A DNA stretch of 8,074 nucleotides from DATBFU01 sp035498405 (GTDB lineage: Bacteria; Acidobacteriota; Thermoanaerobaculia; UBA5066; Gp7-AA6), in NCBI GenBank assembly GCA_035498405.1, contig DATKAE010000012.1, positions 1 through 8,074 of the forward strand, in the 5' to 3' direction. How positions within the stretch are numbered: the first letter of the stretch is position 1; each line of letters starts with the position of its first letter. A model generated the notes under the pieces. That model ran no database searches. It worked only from the letters and a program-made list of their open reading frames with translations, and was not told the origin of the DNA. Made by a program: the position numbers and the translations under genes. Shown piece by piece: positions 1 through 5,932 of the stretch.

Positions 1-1412
1 GCCACCTCGAGCAGCGTCGGCATGATGTCGGCCACGTGCATGGTCCCCTGGTTGTTGATGCTCCCCTTGGGCCGCTTGACCACGGGCCCGCTGACGACGA
101 GCGCGTTCCGGATGCCGCCCTCCGCGAGCCACGCCTTGTACTGACTGAAGGGAGTCATGGAGACCTGTGCCCACATGGGGCCGTAGGTGAGCCAGGACCC
201 CGGGTCGCCCCACGCGTTGGGATTGGTCCGCGACCAGTGGAAGATCGCCCAGAGATTGTCGCGCGAGCCGGGCGAGCCCGCGATCAGCTCGAACAGGTCG
301 CCGCCCTCGGCGCCGTTGTCGCCGAAGACGATGAAGATCGTGTTGTCGTACTCGCCGATCTTCTTGAGGTGGTCGATGAGCCGTCCGACGTGGTAGTCCA
401 GGTTCTCGACCAGGCCGGCGTAGATCTCCATCTTCTTCCCGAAGAACGCGCGCGCCGCCGGGGCGAGCAGGGTGGAATCGGGCACGAACCACATCCGCTC
501 GGCGGGCTGGGTGCCCGCCGGCACGATGCCGAGCTCGACTTGCCGCTTCAGCCGCTCCTGCCGCAGGGCGTCCCAGCCCTTGTCGTACTCGCCGACGTGG
601 CGGCCGCGCCACTCCCGGGGCAGGTGGTACGGCTCGTGCGGCGCCTGGTGGGAGACGTACGCGAAGAACGGCTTGCCGTCGCCGTGGTTGGCGTCGATGT
701 ACGAGATCAGCTTGTCGGTGTAGGTCTTGGTCGCATAGAAGTTCTTGGGAAGGCGCGTCAGGTACCGCCCGTCCTCGGTGTAGAGCGATTTGGGGTTGAC
801 GGCCGAGAAGCTCCAGTCGTCCCAGTAGCTCCCCATCCCGTCGAGGAGGGTGAAGTCGCGCTCGAAGCCGCGCGCGGCCGGGATCTGGGTCGGCTCCTTC
901 CCCAGGTGCCACTTGCCGACCATGTAGGTGTGGTAGCCGGCGTCCTTGAGGAGCTGCGGCAGCGTGGCGACGCGGTCGTTGAGGTTGCCCTCGTAGCCGT
1001 CCAGGCCCACCTGGTTCGGCGCCGTCCACTCGCTCATGTTGCCGAGGCCGTTCAGGTGGGTGTCGACGCCGCTCAGGAGCATCGACCGCGTGGGCGAGCA
1101 GCTCGCGTGCGTGTAGAACGTCGTGAAGCGCACGCCCTCCTTGGCGAGGGAGTCGAGGTTCGGCGTCTTGATCTCGCTACCGAACGAGCCCATGTCGGCG
1201 AACCCCAGGTCATCGCCCAGGATGATGACGATGTTCGGCCGCCGGGGCGCGTCGGCGGGCGCGGCGATGGCGAGAGCGGGGAGGCCGGCGACGATTCCGA
1301 GGATGCCCAGCAATCGTCTCAGGTGGCCCGATTTCCTGACTACGGCACGCGTCGAGCTCTGCGGCATGGTCTCCATCGCCCAAACCCTTCCCTGGCACAT
1401 CCAAACTTCCAT
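1..1412 (-). CDS. Exported arylsulfatase (Cys-type, alkaline-phosphatase superfamily), C-terminus cut by window edge
   Basis: It should hydrolyse sulfate esters outside the cytoplasm using a formylglycine made from cysteine. About 470 codons are present. Residues 31-53 look like a signal peptide core (LRRLLGILGIVAGLPALA) followed by Ala/Pro-rich sequence. The sulfatase fold starts with RPNIVIILGDDLG (metal ligands D67, D68). The sulfatase signature CSPTR has the modifiable C105; GKWHLG gives K167 and H169; SHQAPH gives H255; DNGAEG gives D365 and N366; a later active-site lysine is K426. These match, in order, the catalytic set known from Pseudomonas aeruginosa AtsA, and the intervening text (GYEGNLNDRV, MEIYAGLVENLDYHVGRLIDHL) is AtsA-like. 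The read ends in HVADIMPTLLEVA, so roughly 100-300 residues are missing. The start at 1412 is chosen for GAGGAG five bases upstream; ATG at 1376 or 1367 is possible and gives a more usual signal-peptide length. The substrate cannot be told. Confidence 0.93.
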   Translation of the reverse strand, partial: MEVWMCQGRVWAMETMPQSSTRAVVRKSGHLRRLLGILGIVAGLPALAIAAPADAPRRPNIVIILGDDLGFADMGSFGSEIKTPNLDSLAKEGVRFTTFYTHASCSPTRSMLLSGVDTHLNGLGNMSEWTAPNQVGLDGYEGNLNDRVATLPQLLKDAGYHTYMVGKWHLGKEPTQIPAARGFERDFTLLDGMGSYWDDWSFSAVNPKSLYTEDGRYLTRLPKNFYATKTYTDKLISYIDANHGDGKPFFAYVSHQAPHEPYHLPREWRGRHVGEYDKGWDALRQERLKRQVELGIVPAGTQPAERMWFVPDSTLLAPAARAFFGKKMEIYAGLVENLDYHVGRLIDHLKKIGEYDNTIFIVFGDNGAEGGDLFELIAGSPGSRDNLWAIFHWSRTNPNAWGDPGSWLTYGPMWAQVSMTPFSQYKAWLAEGGIRNALVVSGPVVKRPKGSINNQGTMHVADIMPTLLEV

Positions 1413-1417
1413 TCGAT

Positions 1418-1423
1418 CTCCTC
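1418..1423 (-). promoter_or_regulatory. Ribosome binding site deciding the sulfatase start
   Basis: Read on the minus strand this is GAGGAG, followed by five bases and then ATG at 1412. It is the best Shine-Dalgarno match upstream of any in-frame ATG here and supports the longer N-terminus, although AAGGG also lies eight bases before the inner ATG at 1376. Confidence 0.5.
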
Positions 1424-1427
1424 AGCG

Positions 1428-1437
1428 ACCGTACGGT
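1428..1437. promoter_or_regulatory. 10-bp perfect palindrome ACCGTACGGT, possible operator
   Basis: The sequence equals its own reverse complement and lies 16 bases before the sulfatase start, immediately upstream of its ribosome binding site. Its position suits a repressor site in the 5' leader. There is only one copy of this sequence nearby, and no convincing -35/-10 pair was found around it, so an operator role is inference. Confidence 0.25.
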
Positions 1438-1622
1438 ATCTGAATCCAGCTCTCACGTTCCGCGTTCGCCTCGGCAGGAAGGTCGGCAATCCTCGAGACC
1501 AGAACCGGCCTGCCCGTGCGCTGTCAGCTGACGTCGCAAAGCTATTCGGGGAGCACCGCCAGACGGTGATGCGTTTGAATCAGCCCCCTCGCACCACTGG
1601 CAGTTTCAGCCTTCTCTTCCGA

Positions 1623-1640
1623 CGCCGGCGGCGGCCGGCG
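1623..1640 (-). terminator. Possible hairpin terminator after the 766-residue protein gene
   Basis: CGCCGGC (1623-1629) can pair with GCCGGCG (1634-1640) across a four-base loop, giving a 7-bp all-GC stem that starts one base after the stop codon. No T-run follows on the minus strand, so a classical intrinsic terminator is not shown. In GC-rich DNA such stems also arise by chance. Confidence 0.25.
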
Positions 1641-1641
1641 C

Positions 1642-3942
1642 TCAGCCGTGAGGGTGCGGCGGCGGAGGTCGCGGCGCGGCCCGAGGAGGCGCGGGTCGCG
1701 GAGGAGCGCTGCGCGGCGGCGGGCTGGGCGGCCGGACGGCGCGCGATCGCTGATCTCCCGTCACTCGCGCGCCGTGCTCTCGCTCGAGCGGCTGAACCCG
1801 TTGGCGGTCGGGAGGACGGACGTCTCGAGGACCGACCTGCTGCCAGTTCCCCCGCGGATCTCGGCGGTAAACGCGACCGTCGGCGCCCGCGTAGACGTCG
1901 TTTCCGGCGGAACCGGACGGAGCCCGATAGACATTGCCGACGGCCGCTCGCTGTCCCGCCGCCAGGGCGCCGGTGCGGGAATTGTAGGCGCGGCCATAGA
2001 GGCCGACCGGATGACGCGTCCCGGGCTGGCCTGCGGGAGCGGGCCGCGGCGAAACCGTCACGGCTCCGCCCCATCGCCGATAGATGCCTCCCCTTGCCGC
2101 ATTCCAGCCGCCCGCGCGCCACGGCACCAGGCGCGGGACCCGGGATCCGCCGTCGCGCCACTGCCATCCGCCGGGTCCCCAGCCCCAGCCAATCGGTCCC
2201 CACCAGGGGGGCGGAATGCATCCCCACACCCAGCCGGGACCCCAGCCCCACCCGAAGCCGACGTCGAAACCCCACCCCCACCACGGCGTCCAGGCCAGAC
2301 CGAAACCGAGCCCCCAGGTGACCGGCGGGCCGTACCAGACGTTGCCGATCCACGGCGTGTAGACGTAGCCGGTGCCGTAAACGATCAGGCCGTCGTCGTC
2401 GATGTAGCTGCCCGTATAGCCCGGCGTGTATCCGACCTCCACGGAGTCGGCCGAGGCGTCATAGATGCGCACGTACGTCACGTAGTGGAGGGGTGAGTCC
2501 GGCGGGATCGAATAGATCGAGGGCGGCACGCTCCGCGCGACCGCCCAGGGCCCGCGCGGGGAGTCCGCGACGAACCAGACGCCATTCTCGACGGAGTACC
2601 ACTTCCCGTCGTCGGCGAGAATCACGGGTAGCGATGAGTTGACGACGTACTGAAGCGGCGTTCCCGAGATCGGCTCGAGCTCCGGCTCCCCGTCGTACTC
2701 GGGGCCGGTCATCTTCGTCTCACGGAGGTCGACCTTCGCCGTCTGAGGGATCTCGTCGGCGATGAGAGCCTCGGCGGCCTGCGCCGTCCCGGGCACCGAC
2801 GCCTTGACGTTCTCCTTCGGGCTGTCGTCCGGGATGCTCGCAAAATCGGCGGGCAGCGACTTGCCCGAGACGTACTCCCACGGACCGCTCTCCGAGGATC
2901 CGCGGTACCAACGGCCGGAGATCAGGACGTACGTCTGTTGGTCTGAAAGGTCTCTGAACACGTTGCCGGTCGTGTTCCGGATGTAGAGCAGCCGCGTGCC
3001 CTCGACCGGAACCCAGTTCGGCTCCCCGTCGGTGACGATCAGCTCCGTCGGCGAGGTTGCCACGAAGACGGATGGAACGGGCTCCCTGGAGAGCGAGGGC
3101 TTTGTCGGCGCACTGGCGCTCGCGCCACCGGGGGCGGCGCCGGAGCTCGCCTGCGGGACTTCACCCTCGAGCAGGTCGACCGGTTGTCCCGATTCCGCCA
3201 GCCGCTGGAGAGCTTTTCCGAGCTCGGACGGAGGGTCCGGGACGGCGACCCAGGGCCCCTCCAACGACGGGGCCGTCATCCAGCCGTCGAAGAGGTGGAG
3301 ATAGCGGGCGCCCGAGGGGTCCTTGAGGACAAGCGGTCTCGTGTTCAGGACGCGCTCGAGCGAGGTCCCTTCCACGGCTCGGTAGGCCGGCGGGCCGTCG
3401 ATGGAGACCAGAATCGCCGGCCTGTGGGAAAAGAGAATGCGTGGCGGAACGTTGCGGAGCGGGAGCGCCGCGCCACGGCGCTGTTCTTTGAGAATGGCCA
3501 GGCTCGCCTCGAGACGGTCGAGAGCGATCGGCTTCGACCCCTTCGACACGGCCCGGCGGAACAAGTCGAGGTACGCGCTCTCGCTGGCCGGCGCCGATGG
3601 GAAAGTCGCCCTCGAAAACTCGATCTGATCGAAGTCGACCAGACGGTTCTCCTTGTCGACGTTCGTTCGCGCGGAGATCCAGATGACGCCGAACGTCGAT
3701 TCACTCGCGTCGGGGGGACGAACGGAGACGGCCGCGTGCGCCTCGAGAGACCGGCCGTCCCATCCGTCCAGCTGCGGCTGGTACATGGTCAACGCGGTGC
3801 CGCCGCTCGAGAAATGCCGCGGCCAGGCCTCGTCGACCCCTGCGGGGGCCGCAGGGCTCGCGGAGAGGGTCGAAGCCAAGACGAAGGCTGTGAGAAAGGC
3901 CGGGAGACCCTGACTCGCGATCGGGAGCGTTCTCGAGAGCAT
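1642..3942 (-). CDS. Exported repeat-containing Gly/Trp-rich protein of unknown function
   Basis: This 766-residue protein starts with a signal peptide (residues ~1-34, LPAFLTAFVLASTLSASPA). Residues 40-185 form an N-terminal domain. Three copies of a ~45-residue unit follow (190-234, 313-358, 425-468), each running from a Gly-Thr turn through Tyr/Val-rich strands to GPW..V. Residues 484-530 hold SPLHYVTYVRIYD and GYTPGYTGSY...GTGYVYTPW, a block I associate with large secreted proteins, some auto-annotated 'carbohydrate-binding family V/XII'. Residues 531-595 hold 17 tryptophans among glycines. The block 652-692 (AYNSRTGALAAGQR, VYAGADGRVYR) is also typical of those proteins; the tail from 738 is Pro/Arg/Ala-rich and ends PHPHG. 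It is probably periplasmic or surface-located. ATG at 3942 lies three bases after the nitroreductase stop, so the two are likely co-translated. Family recognition is from memory and the function is unknown. Confidence 0.85.
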   Translation of the reverse strand: MLSRTLPIASQGLPAFLTAFVLASTLSASPAAPAGVDEAWPRHFSSGGTALTMYQPQLDGWDGRSLEAHAAVSVRPPDASESTFGVIWISARTNVDKENRLVDFDQIEFSRATFPSAPASESAYLDLFRRAVSKGSKPIALDRLEASLAILKEQRRGAALPLRNVPPRILFSHRPAILVSIDGPPAYRAVEGTSLERVLNTRPLVLKDPSGARYLHLFDGWMTAPSLEGPWVAVPDPPSELGKALQRLAESGQPVDLLEGEVPQASSGAAPGGASASAPTKPSLSREPVPSVFVATSPTELIVTDGEPNWVPVEGTRLLYIRNTTGNVFRDLSDQQTYVLISGRWYRGSSESGPWEYVSGKSLPADFASIPDDSPKENVKASVPGTAQAAEALIADEIPQTAKVDLRETKMTGPEYDGEPELEPISGTPLQYVVNSSLPVILADDGKWYSVENGVWFVADSPRGPWAVARSVPPSIYSIPPDSPLHYVTYVRIYDASADSVEVGYTPGYTGSYIDDDGLIVYGTGYVYTPWIGNVWYGPPVTWGLGFGLAWTPWWGWGFDVGFGWGWGPGWVWGCIPPPWWGPIGWGWGPGGWQWRDGGSRVPRLVPWRAGGWNAARGGIYRRWGGAVTVSPRPAPAGQPGTRHPVGLYGRAYNSRTGALAAGQRAAVGNVYRAPSGSAGNDVYAGADGRVYRRDPRGNWQQVGPRDVRPPDRQRVQPLEREHGARVTGDQRSRAVRPPSPPPRSAPPRPAPPRAAPRPPPPHPHG
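2143..2361 (-). repeat. Coding segment for the Gly/Trp-rich low-complexity stretch
   Basis: This corresponds to residues 528-600 of the exported protein. It contains 17 Trp and many Gly and Pro residues in short WGWG, GWGWGPG and PPPWWGP units, with one cysteine (C575). Such a stretch cannot be an ordinary globular core and may line a surface, bind glycans or insert into an envelope layer. The opposite strand reads as long open frames only because of this composition. Confidence 0.6.
2539..2670 (-). repeat. Third copy of the ~45-residue GPW unit
   Basis: It encodes residues 425-468: ISGTPLQYVVNSSLPVIL, then GKWYSVENGVWFVADS, then GPWAV. The other copies are at 2869-3006 (residues 313-358: VEGTRLLYIRNTTGNVF, GRWYRGSSESGPWEYV) and 3241-3375 (residues 190-234: VEGTSLERVLNTRPLVL, DGWMTAPSLEGPWVAV). 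Shared positions are Gly-Thr, Leu, Asn, Val, an aromatic pair and Ser-x-x-GPW-x-x-V. Repetition is clear at protein level, while the DNA copies have diverged. Confidence 0.6.
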
Positions 3943-3945
3943 GCG

Positions 3946-4500
3946 TCACCGCCACATAAGATTTGGTGCCCGGCGACCGGGCGAAGCCGGATGTTCCCTG
4001 GTACGGCCGAGAATGACCGGAAATACCGGAATCCAGTCCCGGGGAATGCCGAGGGCGACCTTCGTTGCAGGCAGATTGAGCCATGGCCGCGCGAAACCGA
4101 TCGGACAGCTCGCGACACCTTCGGCATGCGCCGCCAGCATCAGATTCTGGGCCGCGAGACAGCAGTCCTCCGCCGCCTGGGATTGAGCGGACGTCGCACA
4201 GATCACGACCAGCACCGGCGCGCCGTAGAAGATGTTGAAGTCCGGATCCGAGAGCATCGCCCGAAACTTCGAGGACTCGCCTTCCTCGGGACTGTGCAGG
4301 ACCACCCGCTTCGCTTCCTCCGAGAAGCCCCGAAGGCGCTCTCTTCCTTCGAAGATCACGAACGCCCACGGCTCCAGGTCCCTCGCGCTCGGCGCCTGGA
4401 CCGCGGAGTGGATCAGCCGCTCGACCGTCGCTCGATCCAGGACCTCATCCGTGTAGGAACGGACCGCGCGACGCTCGCGGATGGCTTGAAGAACGTCCAA
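3946..4500 (-). CDS. Nitroreductase-family FMN oxidoreductase
   Basis: This 184-residue protein has the usual length for a small nitroreductase-fold flavoenzyme using FMN and NAD(P)H. FMN-phosphate contacts are expected at R10, R11 and R14 (RRAVRSY), followed by the APS..xxPW motif (residues 36-45), the central strand GAPVLVVICA (93-102), and the helix plus loop EDCCLAAQNLMLAAHAEGVASCPIGF (111-136). The ending VFPVILGRTREHP...RRAPNLMW is typical of the family. The substrate is unknown; members reduce nitroaromatics, quinones or enones, or act in flavin metabolism. The start is TTG at 4500: no ATG or GTG is in frame between it and an upstream in-frame TGA, and MDVLQAIRERRAVRSY begins exactly where family members begin. 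No strong ribosome binding site is seen. The stop lies three bases before the ATG of the exported Gly/Trp-rich protein gene, so the two probably form an operon. Confidence 0.9.
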   Translation of the reverse strand: MDVLQAIRERRAVRSYTDEVLDRATVERLIHSAVQAPSARDLEPWAFVIFEGRERLRGFSEEAKRVVLHSPEEGESSKFRAMLSDPDFNIFYGAPVLVVICATSAQSQAAEDCCLAAQNLMLAAHAEGVASCPIGFARPWLNLPATKVALGIPRDWIPVFPVILGRTREHPASPGRRAPNLMWR

Positions 4501-4737
4501 CTCAACACCCCATCCGGGACAGCTTGGCCTTCGCCCTGCTCACCCGCCTGATGAAAACGCTTCAGTCTTCGCAGGGATGAGGGGAAGCGTCGCGGGAAGA
4601 TCGGCAGTTTGGCATTGGTTGTTCCTTCCGGGTTCAAGTCCCTGCCTCCCTGCCTTCCAGCCAATTCCTTTCGGGAAGCCCGGCTTCTTCTGCGCCGTCC
4701 GCAACGCCGCGCGTACCGTGAGAGTCCCGAGCGGTCG
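4501..4737. other. Gene-free stretch within a decayed region
   Basis: No frame on either strand encodes a recognisable protein here. It contains GGGTTCAAGTCCC (4630-4642), which looks like a tRNA T-loop with a short stem, and a 13-base odd palindrome GAAGCCCGGCTTC (4675-4687). No cloverleaf can be built around the T-loop-like motif. It precedes the nitroreductase start and may contain that gene's promoter, but none is evident. Confidence 0.5.
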
Positions 4738-4983
4738 TCAGGTCGGGGCGATGGCGTCCTTTCCCGACTGCACGACGGGCTCCCGCGACGTTCCCTCCTC
4801 CGACGCTCGATCGGTGTTCGGGTCGTGAGACAGCCCTCCGGCGGGCAACCACTCCCACGGTGTCCCGAGGTCCTGACGCACCTGATCCGAGTAGAAAGCC
4901 GGGAGAGCGTTGGTCTCGCCGTCGAAGTAGCGTTCGAACTCTCGGTCGACGTCGAGCCGCCGCCGCACCTCGCGGCATCGAAG
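4738..4983 (-). pseudogene. C-terminal gene fragment, possibly of a radical SAM-type protein
   Basis: From 4983 the minus strand reads LRCREVRRRLDVDREFERYF, then DGETNALPAFYSDQVRQDLG and TPWEWLPAGGLSHDPN, ending at TGA 4738. This has the composition and residue pattern of a real conserved C-terminal domain. I recall a similar ending (short helical segment, then W-x-WLP-x-G-x-x-xHDPN) from radical SAM proteins, but with low certainty. The only in-frame start is GTG at 4968, inside the conserved segment, with no ribosome binding site. Upstream the homologous reading ends and the kinase relic begins in another frame within 20 bases. The last ~25 residues after HDPN may be abnormal. It is best read as a truncated remnant; a 76-residue protein is possible but unlikely. 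Confidence 0.45.
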
Positions 4984-5000
4984 AGACCAGGTCCACCGAC

Positions 5001-5270
5001 GTCGCGCCCCCGGAACGGGCGCTCGCCGGTGAGCATCTGGTAGAGGACGACGCCGAGGGAAAAGACGTCCGAGCGCGAGTCCAGACGGCCGCCGCGCGCC
5101 TGCTCCGGCGCCATGCAGGCGACCGTGCCGGAGACCTTGGCCCTCGCTCGTCAGCTCCGCGGCCCGGCTCTCCGTCGGCGTTAGAAGCGCGCGAGCGGGA
5201 GTCCGCCCGGAGCGATGAGCGTGTCGAAAATCTCATCGGAGCCGAGACGTCGCCCGGCTGTCAGCGCCAT
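5001..5270 (-). pseudogene. Degraded Pkn-type Ser/Thr protein kinase with internal deletion and frameshift
   Basis: Three kinase pieces lie in order. (1) ATG 5270 to ~5202 gives MALTAGRRLGSDEIFDTLIA then PGG, matching the kinase opening '..GxRLGxYEIL..LGAGGMG', with the glycine-rich loop spoiled. (2) 5187-5137, in another frame, gives LLTPTESRAAELTSEGQ, an activation-loop sequence. (3) From 5135, back in the first frame, comes VSGTVACMAPEQARGGRLDS then RSDVFSLGVVLYQMLTGERP and FRGRD, containing the APE motif and subdomain IX. Roughly 130 residues, including the catalytic Lys, HRD and DFG, are absent between (1) and (2). A single extra base at 5136 separates (2) from (3). Everything after GRD is also missing, so no active kinase can be made. 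It starts 14 bases after the nucleotidyltransferase stop codon. Confidence 0.75.
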
Positions 5271-5284
5271 GAATGGACGGAATT

Positions 5285-5932
5285 CTACGGAAGCCCGGAA
5301 GCTCTGCCCGGGAATCGTCCGGCGGCTCGCCAGGCTTCCTCGAGACCTCGGGACTGGATCAACTTTTCGAGCTCGCCGCGGTCGATCTGCTCGGGCGAGT
5401 GCTCGAGCATGGAGCGGATGTCTCGGAGGTGCTTCTCGGAGCCGCCTTCCCGGAAATACTCGAGCTTGCGAACGATGACGTACTCGGGCGGCGCCACGAC
5501 GATCGGCTCTCCGTCGAGCTCGAGCGTGCGGGAACGCGACAGACCCCACGCATGCAGAGGATCACGCCCGGCGATGTACACGTCGGCCTTGAAGCCGGTC
5601 GCGTGGTGAATCAGGTTGAAGTGCCCGCGTCCCTCGCGCGCGGCTTCCAGCGCGATCTCCTCGATGGGGGGACAGTAGAACTCGGCCGGTGGAAACGCCT
5701 CGGATAGCCGCGCGATCCGTTCCGGATCCAGAACGGCGACCAGGTCCACGTCGTGCGTGAGCCGAGGCTCGCCATAGACGATGGCGGCCACGCTTCCGGT
5801 GACCATGTACGGAACGCCGAGCTCGCGCAGCCGGCGGGTGAAAAGAAGAAAGAGGCTAGGTTCGGGAATGGAGAAAGACCTCGCGCACGGCCCGTCGGAT
5901 CTCTTCCTCTGTCCAGTCCGGATGCCGGGCAC
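5285..5932 (-). CDS. AbiEii/MNT-like nucleotidyltransferase, second gene of a small two-gene module
   Basis: The 215-residue reading contains a minimal nucleotidyltransferase core: YMVTGSVAAIVYGEPRLTHDVDLV with Gly-Ser 46-47 and acidic residues D61 and D63. A likely third acid, D117, is in KADVY. The later block YVIVRKLEYFREGGSEKHLRDI (151-172) is typical of AbiEii-like enzymes. Such enzymes transfer nucleotides to RNA or protein in toxin-antitoxin or defence settings; that role is inferred here. GTG at 5932 is the only standard start in frame, but homology begins near residue 23 (PEPSLFLLFTRRLRELGVPY). ATT at 5869 would give ~194 residues, a family-like N-terminus and GAGG nine bases upstream. 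Either way it overlaps the 65-residue gene (by 77 or 14 bases). The C-terminus appears complete. Confidence 0.82.
   Translation of the reverse strand: MPGIRTGQRKRSDGPCARSFSIPEPSLFLLFTRRLRELGVPYMVTGSVAAIVYGEPRLTHDVDLVAVLDPERIARLSEAFPPAEFYCPPIEEIALEAAREGRGHFNLIHHATGFKADVYIAGRDPLHAWGLSRSRTLELDGEPIVVAPPEYVIVRKLEYFREGGSEKHLRDIRSMLEHSPEQIDRGELEKLIQSRGLEEAWRAAGRFPGRASGLP

Larger units (their letters stand above)
1413..1641. other. Gene-free spacer between the Gly/Trp-rich protein gene and the sulfatase gene
   Basis: These 229 bases lie between two same-strand genes and are less regular in codon-position GC than the genes around them. They hold a GC hairpin next to the upstream stop (1623-1640), a short inverted repeat CACCG/CGGTG (1554-1568), the palindrome GTCAGCTGAC (1523-1532), the palindrome at 1428-1437 and the sulfatase ribosome binding site. 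The length suggests that the sulfatase has its own promoter, but no clear sigma-70 or ECF-type promoter could be picked by eye. Confidence 0.6.

Noticed and set aside
36..2321. Very long plus-strand open frame of 761 codons opposite the sulfatase and Gly/Trp-rich genes
   Set aside because: Its translation is Arg/Pro/Val/Ala-biased with no recognisable domain, and it lies opposite a sulfatase with complete catalytic motifs. It is a GC-driven antisense shadow.
3184..4551. Plus-strand open frame of 455 codons opposite the exported protein and nitroreductase genes
   Set aside because: It is Arg-rich low-information sequence spanning two convincing minus-strand genes; no motif and no ribosome binding site.
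4573..4660. A complete tRNA gene around the T-loop-like motif
   Set aside because: No 5' acceptor strand pairs with the bases after the T-arm, and no D-arm or anticodon arm with a proper 7-base loop can be drawn. Only the T-arm resemblance remains.
4577..4828. Plus-strand frame of 83 codons in the gene-poor stretch
   Set aside because: No ribosome binding site, no recognisable sequence and no periodic codon signal; it overlaps the truncated fragment on the other strand.
4413..5114. Single 233-codon minus-strand open frame starting MAPEQARGG
   Set aside because: Only its first ~38 residues are kinase-like. After 5001 it runs out of frame through other fragments and into the nitroreductase gene, so it is not one protein.
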